A DNA stretch of 64,000 bases from positions 55,900,134 to 55,964,133 of the forward strand of contig NC_064435.1 in the NCBI RefSeq assembly GCF_023343835.1, given 5' to 3'. Source of the stretch: Lagopus muta. Its lineage: Eukaryota; Chordata; Aves; Galliformes; Phasianidae. Positions 37,307-45,289 of this stretch are shown here, piece after piece. A program made the position numbers and the translations under genes. The notes below the pieces were generated by a model. It did not search any database. It had not been told where the DNA came from and was given only the letters and a program-made list of their open reading frames with translations. The number at the start of each line of letters is the position of its first letter. The first letter of the stretch is position 1.

Positions 37307-38078
37307 TACTACACTTCAGTTAATTCACTAAACGTGTATCTAGTCTAATTTGACAATATGTGGACTTGCCATGTAATGTTTTCTAAGATGATTTAGTGTC
37401 TCGAGAACTTTACACTTGAGCATTTCCAAAGCAATTCAAATGCTAAGAGATACAAATATTAGTTTGGCAAGTTCAAGTATTGTTACAGTCCACAGAACTT
37501 TTCACAGGACAGTGTGTGCAGGATACCCCACAGTACAAACCATCACAGAGGGGTAATCCCAGAAACACATACATCTCTTTTTAAAACTTAGGCACTTTCC
37601 AATAACCATGTTTTGGATGGAACTCCTGGACTGGTGTGACACTGAAAAGCATCAGTGCAAAAGGCTTTATGATAGATTTCTTTTGTGACCACATCTAATA
37701 GGTATTAGATGGGTCCCTTGATTCATTTCCCAGTTTGTTAGGAATTTGGAAACACTGTGGAGGAGTTACATGCAAATCATAATCAGTTTGGTAAAAAGGG
37801 GTGAAAGAAAGGGGTCAAAAGAAATGGTATCACTGTGCAGGGAGTACCAGTAAGCCAGGATGACCTGTAAAAAGCCCTGAACCCAGTTGTGAAGTTTAAC
37901 AGATCCAAGGACTGATACCAATCACCACCCACACCCATAACAACAAAAAACATAACACTATTGCAACCAAAAAATGTAATCAAGAGGTACATTCTGTGTT
38001 CTAGCATGATCAAATCTTCAGTATTTCTGTCACAAAATACAAATAGTTAAAATCAGCTATTAGCCTTTTTGTGTTCTG
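37307..38078 (-). other. Internal provirus sequence without recognised coding content
   Basis: This lies between the env fragments and the post-gag segment. The 76-codon minus frame at 37783-38013 shows no family signature. A related but shorter counterpart (about 43850-44040) is in the second copy, sharing the 'CATTGCAACCAAAA'-type and 'ATATTTCTGTCACAAAA' blocks. The region probably derives from lost pol/env sequence or a 3' UTR. Confidence 0.5.
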
Positions 38079-38390
38079 TCAAGGTCCCACGGGGATCTTC
38101 TGTGAAATAAAAACAAGACACCGACTTGCCCTTATTTGGGCTTTGTTAATAGGGTTAAAAAATGAGGGAACACTCCAGCAAATATTGATCTCATATTCCT
38201 TTCTCGGGGTGTCTTTAGCCTTCCAAAGATATTTGTTAAGGGATCCTGTTAAGGTTAGGGAAACCGGCCTCAGGTTAGCTAAGTCAATCGACACAGTCTG
38301 GCCAGGGAGGTAACAGTGTTTCCCTGGCTTATCAGCTACTGGATCGTGACTCACAGGGATAACTGGCAAGAGTGGTGAGACCTTTAACAA
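38079..38390 (-). pseudogene. Post-gag segment conserved between both proviral copies, function unknown
   Basis: 103 open codons on the minus strand, shifted in frame relative to the gag-like ORF. The translation shares a long stretch with 44056-44364 of the older copy, for example 'ANLRPVSL' and 'SLNKY.WKA.DT..KEYE'. I do not recognise the family: there is no DTG protease site, zinc knuckle or RT motif. In the older copy the counterpart is in frame with gag after its UGA stop. In this copy small indels near 38400-38420 put it in another frame. Confidence 0.5.
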
Positions 38391-38490
38391 AAGGTGTTAA
38401 ATCGACGATCTTGTTTCCCTTTGTTGTGAGCTTTCTCATGCATCCACCCTTCACCGCCCCCACCCCGCTCACTTGGGAGGGGCGAAGACG

Positions 38491-40038
38491 TCAGTTTTCT
38501 GACGGCTTGGAGAGCCGTTCAGGTTCCTTGGGAGAGACCCTAGGACCTGGAGTCTTGCTTTCCTCGAGATTCTGGAGCTTTTGTTCTGGCCACGAGTTAA
38601 CTAATTTCTCTAACATTACAGTGGGTAATCCATTCATCAAATCTCGTGGAACACCCTTTTGCCAGCCCAGTCTCCAGAGACAATTACGTTTATGATCAAT
38701 ATTTCGCCTACCTGTTTTTACTGACAGTGAGACCCTTCCAGTCCCACTGAGCTTTGGGCTAGGAGGCCTGGGGGCAAGGCTGACTGCTGCAAGTCTTACT
38801 TCTCTTGGCTCAAATTTAGTGGAGGAAGAAACCACTGGCCCATATTTCCTTCCATAGTTAATTAACTCTTGAGCAACTTCTCCCCACGTCCACGCTTTGT
38901 TTCCTGACTGCAGATGGTTGGGGGTTACAGTTCCTTTTAACACTGGCCGGGTTCTCTCTCCCTGAGACATAGCCTCTATTTTTCCTTGCAGTTGTATACC
39001 TATAGGTTTTAACGACTCTGGAAGCCCTCTAATTAAAGTAGTCATTCTCTCAGGATCAACAGGCATCATCATAGGTGATTCATGGTGTGGCTGCAGCTTT
39101 CTATCATACATCATTTGGAGACAAGCAGCCTTTTGAACACTCTCTACTAACTGATCAGTTGTTCCAATAATGGCAAGAGGGTCTCCCCGTTCTAAAGGGT
39201 TGAGACCACCTGCCCAATAGGCAGCCCTTTGTGTTAATGACCAGGGAGCACGACTGTTGCCAGTAGTTAAAAATACTCCTGGTCCCCAATAACCTTCTGC
39301 TTCCTTTTCTGTTAACAGAATCTGGTCTCCACCAGTGAGGCTAACCCTCCATACATATTCTGTCTCTGATTCCTTTGGAGAGCGGCTAAAATCCTTTTTT
39401 ATTTTTGCTAGTTCAGTGGCTGAGAAGGGAATTTCTTTAACATTCATTTGAGGATCTAGATCCTCACTGTTATCGAATGTGTATTCAGTTTTTATCAAAG
39501 GACGCAATGGGGCTATTGGAGTTTCTAATTTATCTAGCCTTTCCTTCATTCCTGGTAGTTCCACTTGAGGAAAAGTTTTTTCTCGAGGCAAACTATGGGT
39601 GACGGTATGGCTGGCATGCTTACACGTTAGCAGTTCCTTAAAAGCCATTTGCAACAAAGCCGAATTACATTTCTCTCTTTCTAATTGTTCCTCAAGGTTC
39701 CCTATTTGATTCTGCAGAGTTTTTACCAATTCTTGTGTAACTCTAACCGATTCCTGCAGTGCTTGTATGGTTTGGAGTTCTGCCGAATGCTTTTCATCTC
39801 GGAACTCCACGGCTGCTTTTAAAGTAGCCCCGAGTACGGCACAAATAAACGACTTTCCTTTTCCAGCTCGGGTACGAGCATTGTTTTGCAGAACACTAAT
39901 ACGGTCCGAAACACTCTGCAAGTTATACCAGTTCTGTCGTGCCCAATCCATACCTGATAAAGAGGGTCGAGCACCATGTTTTTCTAAAAGATCAAATAAT
40001 ACATCTTCACTTTTCATGGTGGCAATGCTGTCGCTCAT
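38491..40038 (-). CDS. Intact gag-like ORF, ENS-1/ERNI-like protein (515 aa)
   Basis: Uninterrupted 515-codon ORF starting at an ATG (40036-40038) and ending in TGA (38491-38493). Residues about 78-135 form a strong coiled coil (heptads of L/I/V with E/K/Q). Residues about 200-400 look like a Gag capsid-type globular region ('ETEYVWRVSLTGGDQ', 'GYWGPGVFLTTG', a Met-rich stretch near 322-333). The tail is rich in P, S and K. A PxVxL pentapeptide (PTVML, residues 472-476, nt 38611-38625) matches the HP1 chromoshadow-binding motif. There is no CCHC zinc knuckle or protease. I read it as the ENS-1/ERNI protein of the chicken Soprano element, a retroviral product expressed in pluripotent and early neural-plate cells and reported, as I recall, to bind HP1gamma and geminin. 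The published protein is about 490 aa. LTR-driven expression is likely; the identity rests on architecture and memory, so it could be another Gag-only ERV. Confidence 0.65.
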   Translation of the reverse strand: MSDSIATMKSEDVLFDLLEKHGARPSLSGMDWARQNWYNLQSVSDRISVLQNNARTRAGKGKSFICAVLGATLKAAVEFRDEKHSAELQTIQALQESVRVTQELVKTLQNQIGNLEEQLEREKCNSALLQMAFKELLTCKHASHTVTHSLPREKTFPQVELPGMKERLDKLETPIAPLRPLIKTEYTFDNSEDLDPQMNVKEIPFSATELAKIKKDFSRSPKESETEYVWRVSLTGGDQILLTEKEAEGYWGPGVFLTTGNSRAPWSLTQRAAYWAGGLNPLERGDPLAIIGTTDQLVESVQKAACLQMMYDRKLQPHHESPMMMPVDPERMTTLIRGLPESLKPIGIQLQGKIEAMSQGERTRPVLKGTVTPNHLQSGNKAWTWGEVAQELINYGRKYGPVVSSSTKFEPREVRLAAVSLAPRPPSPKLSGTGRVSLSVKTGRRNIDHKRNCLWRLGWQKGVPRDLMNGLPTVMLEKLVNSWPEQKLQNLEESKTPGPRVSPKEPERLSKPSEN

Positions 40039-40069
40039 TTTTTCAATACAATGAGAGACCTACACTAAG

Positions 40070-40450
40070 GGAGGAGGAGGTGCAGGTATTCAAAAGCTCA
40101 AGTGACTCCTTATCTCCCCAGGGAAACAGACACTTTTCAAATGCTAATGCTCAAAGCACTCTTCCCTTTCTCTGAGGGGAGCACACAAAAAGATGCAAAT
40201 TTCACACTTAAGTTACAAGATACTTAAAATCGCAAAATTCAGAGAGGTCTTCTCGAGGAGGCACAACACTTAATCAAAATTAATTCATACGTCCCCGAGA
40301 GGTATACACATAAACTGTAAAGTTTCAGAATGTGGAGCGGTCTTCCTGGAGAAGGACTCACGTCTAAGTTTTCAAAACTATCGCTCCATGCAACTCCAGG
40401 AGGTGCACACAAAGAAAGTTTCAGACTATATCTAGAAGGACAACACTCTC
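40070..40450 (-). repeat. 5' leader with degenerate hairpin-prone repeats (about 6 units)
   Basis: Between the primer site and gag lie repeated variants of 'CTCC(A)GGAGGTGCACAC' in plus-strand view, with copies near 40170, 40250, 40295, 40345 and 40400. Each has a short CTCC...GGAG inverted repeat followed by a CA-rich step, and some are followed by 'AAGTTACAAGATA' or 'AAAGTTTCAG'. The second provirus has more units. The role is unknown; packaging, dimerisation or protein binding are possible. Confidence 0.6.
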
Positions 40451-40459
40451 ACGGTGGGT

Positions 40460-40479
40460 ATCCTGCAACGACTACGCCA
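40460..40479 (-). promoter_or_regulatory. Primer binding site, tRNA-Ser type
   Basis: On the minus strand, TGGCGTAGTCG is followed by TT and then GCAGGAT. This matches the complement of a vertebrate tRNA-Ser 3' end (TGGCGTAGTCGGCAGGATTC) except for a two-base insertion. It starts 9 nt after the 5' LTR end (40489). Confidence 0.7.
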
Positions 40480-40488
40480 TTAAATAAA

Positions 40489-41286
40489 TGTCTCGCTCCA
40501 ATTTACAGGAGGGAGAGGAGGTTCTTTTATTATTTATATACCCGGCGTGAGATTAAGAAGCAACAGTTCAAATGTTGGTCCAACCAGTTTATTACAAATC
40601 TTAATCAGGGGGAATGGGGAAGGGGAGAACGGACACTATTATGATTAGGGTAATGGGGGAAGGGAAGGAGGGCGATAGAAAAGATAGAAAAGAAGAAGCA
40701 AGGAGTCTCTATAGGCAGCAAGAGGGAGATAGTCACCAGCATGGATCCAGCGAGGTTCGTAGTTCAGTCTTTTGATCCTCAGTAGCGGTGGGTCATCAGG
40801 CAGAGTTGTCCTGTTGCCAATGACGACGACGACCATGGTGATGATGGCCCTTTTTCAATGCTTCAAAGTGGTTGAGTCAGTTCTCCTTGCGGTGGCAGCT
40901 TCTGGCTCTGGGATCTCAGCAGGAACCTCCTTTGTTCTTATCTTTCTGGCCTTGCCAGCAGATAAGAGAAAGCAGGGAGGCACCAACTTGCATCTTGCCT
41001 TCGCAAGATACAATGGTATCATCCCCCAACCTTCCATACTTAGCTGGAACGGTTTGGCCACAAGCCAGATCTTCCGCCAGTGAACACTCCTGAGCACTCT
41101 CTTCCGCTCTTCTACAGAGCAAGCAGCTCTGGGGGAAGGGGCTTGCAAGTGTTCCCAAAGCGATATCGATTGTCACACAGTTAGCACCCATCAGTTGCCT
41201 CCTTGACAAGTCACTCAGAGTCTTATCTCAAGAAAAACCTCAGGAAGCAAGCTTTGAGCCAAAAAAAACTAAGAAGGATTCTCACA
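40489..41286 (-). repeat. 5' LTR (798 bp)
   Basis: Near-identical to 35718-36515 (two substitutions found by eye, about 0.25 percent). It ends TG/CA and is followed by the right AGTAT. In sense it would promote transcription of the gag-like ORF toward lower coordinates. Confidence 0.95.
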
Positions 41287-41291
41287 AGTAT
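41287..41291. repeat. Target-site duplication AGTAT (right)
   Basis: Direct repeat of 35713-35717, outside the 5' LTR. Confidence 0.9.
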
Positions 41292-42242
41292 GAACCTGTT
41301 TCACACCACTCCTGTGCCAAAACCGATCACACCAGGAAGATAAAAGAGAAGTCTGGGGGAAACAGAAGTAATACTTGCAGGCAGTTACAGCTATTATGTT
41401 TGATATGTCTTGTGTTGAAGAAGTAATTACACAAAATATTTTGTTAATGTTTGCTTGCAGTACCACAGTATTCCTGAGATGCTGTGGATAACTGTGATGT
41501 AGTATTGTAGATAGGAAGACACGCTGTAAGGCTGGTCAGCTTTAACAACGCAAAAGAAAAAATGACAGAATGACTAAAACATGACAGACAGCATCAAGAT
41601 GCTCCCCTTTGTCTTCCTTTTCTGTGTGTGCAGAGATTTCTCTAATTGTCCTTGTATTCCATAGCAATCAGGGTAATAACAGAAAAGGAGCATTGGAAGG
41701 AAATAAAAGACCCCAAGGACCAACAGCAGACCATCATGATGCTAGAAGAATGCTGGATGGCATCAAAGATTGCCAAACAAGTCTATATAGGCTATGTCTA
41801 TTTGGCAGTCACTGGGGATGGATCAATCAACAAATAAATATATGTGAAAATACAACCTGTTCACAAATGATCAACTAGTGGAGCATTCTTGGAGAGTTAA
41901 CTCAATGCATCCCAGAACTGCCAATAAAGAATGCCATGCTTAACAGTAACAGAACCTTCCTGTTGAGTTCCTACTCATCCATTTCTTTAAGTCAGTCTCC
42001 TTATGTTGTACAAATGCCTAATTTCCACCTAAGAATTGTTACGTTACTTTTCATGCTGCTTCTCTGAACATCAAAACTTCTACACTACAGAGACCAAGCT
42101 CTATATCCTAAATCCTTGCGCTTAGGTCTAAATACTGGAAGACTTTTCTCCCCCAACAATATACTCTTGAATCCTGATACCCGCTACTAGTAATGAATAA
42201 TAATGAAATAACCATGTCCAGCTGAAGTTTCTTCTACCTCAA
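41292..42242. other. Unique DNA between the two proviruses
   Basis: No gene is recognised. The 89-codon plus frame at 41609-41878 has no family signature. Confidence 0.55.
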
Positions 42243-42400
42243 ATTACAGAACAATAGAGACCATCAAATCCAACTCTGGGTTCCACCCAGAAATCCCTCC
42301 CCCAACCCCCCCCCCCCAAAAAAAAAAAATTTTTTTAAGAGCATTGTTCAACACTTCTTGAACTCCAGTGAATGACTAGCTGTCTTTCTCAGAGAAGCCA
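42243..42400 (-). mobile_element. Old CR1 3'-end fragment, antisense
   Basis: 'AGAGACCATCAAATCCAACT', 'GAGCATTGTTCAACACTTC' and 'TTGAACTCCAGTGAATGAC' match complementary CR1 sequence. A C-run/A-run/T-run (42306-42338) interrupts it. Confidence 0.65.
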
Positions 42401-42540
42401 AAGCATGGGAATACAAGGAGTAATCCAGGCCTAATTTTTACTTCTACATGGAGTTGGAATTCAGCCAAAGAATACAGCTAATTTCACTTTGAGAAGGGCA
42501 GTCACCAGTCCTATAGTTTAGGTAAAACCAGAAACAGCTG

Positions 42541-43384
42541 TCTCGCTCCAATTTATAGGAGGGAAAGGAGGTTCTTTTAATATAACATACCCAGCATGAG
42601 GTTAAGAAACAATGGCTCAAATGTTGGTTCAACCAGTTTATTATAATTCCTAATCAGGGAGACAGGGAAGGGAAGGACAGCAACTATTATGAATTAGGGT
42701 GACAGGGAAGGAAAGGAAGGTGACAGAAAAGATAGGAAAGAAGCAAGTATTGCATAAAGCAGGGATAGTCACCACCAGGATCCAGCAACAGTCTGGTCAC
42801 ACACCATTTTGAAAGTCAAAAGCAGCTTGGGGGAGCAACAGTATGGCCGGTCTTGGGCAGCAATCAGGTAGCAGGAAGAAGTCAAAGAGCCAATCCAGGA
42901 AGAAGCAGCAGGACTCAGGTAGCAGGCCCAAGAGAGTCCATCAGCATGCAGGAATTCCATAGTGAGGAATCTGATGGCAGACACCTTTGTTCTTCTTCAG
43001 CATTATGGAGTGCAGAGCAAATCCAGGAGAGGCAAGTGGTTATCAGAAACCTCTTCTTCATGAGGAATCTGTTGCCAGAAAATCTCATCCTCATGGCTGT
43101 AGGTCTCCTTGTTATCCTTCTGCCAGCATGGCATTCCTAGGCACTTGGATAAGAGTCATGTGCAGCACCTCCAGAGATGGCCATTTTCCTCGAGATAAGC
43201 CCACACAAAAGACCACTTCACAGCCATTAAGCTCCAGCTTCTCTCTCTCTCGTTGTTCCTGGCCTTGTCCATCAGTGTTCTCTGGACAAAGGATTTGTCA
43301 ACCCTTGCCCAGGACTTGCTCGGACTTTCCATCTGTGTCTCCAGCAAGCTTTGAGACAATGATGTGAAAGAATAATCTCTTAAA
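42541..43384 (-). repeat. Diverged 3' LTR of the second copy
   Basis: It begins TGTCTCGCTCCAATTTATAG in plus-strand view, matching the intact LTR end. The first 230 bp or so align well, the middle is strongly diverged, and it ends before the conserved 'CCACCCCGTGACTC' primer-tract region. It is about 844 bp, slightly longer than the intact 798 bp. Confidence 0.75.
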
Positions 43385-43567
43385 CCACCCCGTGACTCAA
43401 ACTTGCTTTAAAATGGGACACAGATTTTCCATGATGGTGAGAAAAAGATAGGAAGCATGAGAGTAAAGGAGGGAAGGAGGCAGGGAATCAAATGTTTCCT
43501 ACAGTCATTGCAAAAGATTTTTCAACCTTGGCCCTGATGTGCTTGACTTCCCCATCAGTAGAGGAGG

Positions 43568-43756
43568 TTACAAAATACATAGATGATACAACACATTGTA
43601 TAAAACATGGAACCACACAAGAGGCAAATGTAAGAGTTGCAGCAGCGCATACAATATCAACTTGCCACAGGCATCACCCCATAGCTCTTCAGAACTGGTA
43701 ACATGAATATTATATAATGAATAAAAGGTAGAAAGTGAAAACAGACAACCATACAA
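43568..43756 (-). pseudogene. Env fragment of the second copy, internally deleted
   Basis: The first 12 residues are the same as the distal env fragment of the intact provirus, and 'ACGKL' is kept. The sequence then skips the CC of the cysteine cluster and the membrane-proximal part and resumes in the hydrophobic anchor. It is non-functional. Confidence 0.55.
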
Positions 43757-44055
43757 ATGACAATTGTATTGTCAAATGACAATAACCATACATTTAACAG
43801 TAACCAATAACAAATAAATGTAACAACAACAAAAGAAAAACATTACCACCCTCAGCAACACAAAACGTAGTACTATTGCAACCAAAATGTAAAATCTAAT
43901 CAAGGGGTATATTCAGCATTCTAGTGTGATCAAATTTTCAATATTTCTGTCACAAAACAGAGTCCTTTTTGTGTTCAGTCAAGATCCACAGGAGTACTCT
44001 GTAAAACAAAACAAGATATCGACTTGCCCTTTTGGGGGTCTCTTTGTTAATACAA

Positions 44056-44364
44056 TTAAAAAAAAAAAGAGGGAACAATCCAGCAAGTGTCGCTTTCATA
44101 TTCCTTTTTCGTGGTGTCCTCAGCCTTCCAAGGATATTTGTTAAGGGATTCCATTAAGTTTAGGGAAACCGGCCTCAAGTTAGCTGAGTTAATCGACACA
44201 GGCTGGTCCGAGAGAAGTTTCCCTGGTTTATAAGCCACTGGAACGTGACTCACAGCGATAACTGGCAAGAGTGGTGAAGCCTTGGGACAGGTGTTAAATC
44301 GAGGATCGTTTCCCTTTGTGAGCTTTCTAGTGTATCCACCCTTCACCGCTCCCATCCCGCTCAC
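44056..44364 (-). pseudogene. Post-gag segment of the second copy, in frame with gag
   Basis: Open for about 103 codons on the minus strand and in the same frame as the gag stop (TGA, 44383-44385). After that stop the frame stays open through the segment shared with 38079-38390. This suggests that the ancestral element carried a gag-UGA-downstream ORF arrangement. The function is not recognised. Confidence 0.5.
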
Positions 44365-44382
44365 TTGGAAATGGCGAAGACA

Positions 44383-44584
44383 TCAGTTTTCTATTGGCTT
44401 AGATAGCCGTTCAGATTCCTCGGGAGAGGGGCCCTGACCTGGGGCTTTACTTTCCTCAAGATTCTTGAGGTTTTGTTCTGGCCAGCACTTAACTAATTTC
44501 CTTAACCTGACTGCGGCGAATCCATTCATCAGACCTCCTGGAACACTCTTTTGCCAGCCCAGTTTCCAGAGATAATTACGTTCG
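44383..44584 (-). pseudogene. Gag C-terminal remnant of the second copy
   Basis: About the last 67 codons of the gag-like ORF, ending in the same TGA. The residues corresponding to PTVML read AAVRL, so the HP1-type PxVxL motif is lost or was never present. The 5' part and start codon are deleted. Confidence 0.65.
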
Positions 44585-44599
44585 TGAAAGATCTACTTT

Positions 44600-45250
44600 A
44601 AGGGAAGAGGAGATACACATATTCAAAAGCTCAGTTACTCCTTACCACTTCTCTCAGGGAGGTACACCACACCTAAACAGATGCAAATACTCCAATCACG
44701 TCTCTCTTTTGTTGAGGAGAGCACACAAAGGCAAGAGGCTAAAACAACACCTTTTAGGTTTCAATGAGGAAAAACTCCAAACACCACATCTAAGTTACAA
44801 GACACACTTCAGTTTATTCCTTGCAACTCTAGGAGGTGCACACAGCTCAAACTACTCCTCTTTTTCTTTGGGGGGAGCACAAAAACGCAAAGCAGCTAAA
44901 GCAACAATTTCTAGGTTTCAATAAAATAAATAAAACCTCTTGGAGTGGCATACACGTTTAAGTTACAAAATACCACTTCCTCACTTCCCCAAGAGGCGCA
45001 CAAAAAAGGTTCAAATTTCACACTTCAGTTACAAGATAAAGGCAGAGAGATTTTCCCGAGGAGGCACACACGTGTTAAACAACATGCAAATAGTCAAAAT
45101 ACATCCCCGAGGTATACGCATAAATAGTAAAGATTCAGAATATGGAACGGTTTTCCTGGAGAAGGACGCACATCTAAATTTTCAACAATATTGCTCTTTG
45201 CAACTCCGGGAGGTACATACAGAAGAGGTTTCAAACTGTATCAGGAAGGA
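44600..45250 (-). repeat. Leader repeat array of the second copy (about 10 units)
   Basis: Variants of the leader motif recur: 'GGGAGGTACACCACACC', 'GAGGAGAGCACACAAAGG', 'CTAGGAGGTGCACACAGC', 'GGGGGGAGCACAAAAACGC', 'CCAAGAGGCGCACAAAAAAGG', 'CCCGAGGAGGCACACACGTG', 'CCCCGAGGTATACGCATAAA', 'CTGGAGAAGGACGCACATC' and 'CCGGGAGGTACATACAG'. The array is about 1.6 times longer than in the intact copy, so unit number differs between copies. Confidence 0.6.
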
Positions 45251-45269
45251 CAACACTCTCGCAGTAGGT

Positions 45270-45289
45270 ATCCTGCTTAGACTATACCA
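45270..45289 (-). promoter_or_regulatory. Decayed tRNA-Ser-type primer binding site
   Basis: The minus strand reads TGGTATAGTCTAAGCAGGAT, recognisable as the primer site of the intact copy with substitutions. Proviral similarity stops here; no LTR follows. Confidence 0.6.

Larger units (their letters stand above)
35718..41286 (-). mobile_element. Young minus-strand LTR provirus of ENS-1/ERNI (Soprano)-like family
   Basis: A complete LTR-internal-LTR element, 5569 bp, read on the minus strand. It has paired 798-bp LTRs, TG...CA ends and AGTAT duplications on both sides. Sense order: 5' LTR (40489-41286), primer site (40460-40479), repeat-rich leader (40070-40450), an intact 515-codon gag-like ORF (38491-40038), a post-gag segment (38079-38390), two env transmembrane-type fragments (36654-37306), a purine-rich primer candidate and the 3' LTR (35718-36515). 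The internal region is about 3.97 kb and I see no RT, RNase H or integrase, so it must have been mobilised by another element's enzymes. The assignment to ENS-1/ERNI rests on the single long ORF with coiled coil and PxVxL motif, LTR features and remembered family architecture, not on an alignment. Confidence 0.85.
42541..45289 (-). mobile_element. Older, deleted second copy of the same provirus family
   Basis: Same orientation as the intact provirus and 1.25 kb to its right. It has a 3' LTR (42541-43384), env remnant, post-gag segment, gag 3' end, leader repeats and a decayed primer site (45270-45289), but no 5' LTR. Gag is deleted internally: the sequence jumps at about 44584-44586 from the last tenth of gag to just upstream of the gag start, removing about 1.35 kb. 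Many substitutions and indels separate it from the intact copy, so it is clearly older and not derived from the same recent event. Confidence 0.85.

Noticed and set aside
38372..38695. 107-codon plus-strand frame overlapping the gag 3' end
   Set aside because: Shadow of the gag-like ORF; no independent support and not maintained as a protein in the second copy.
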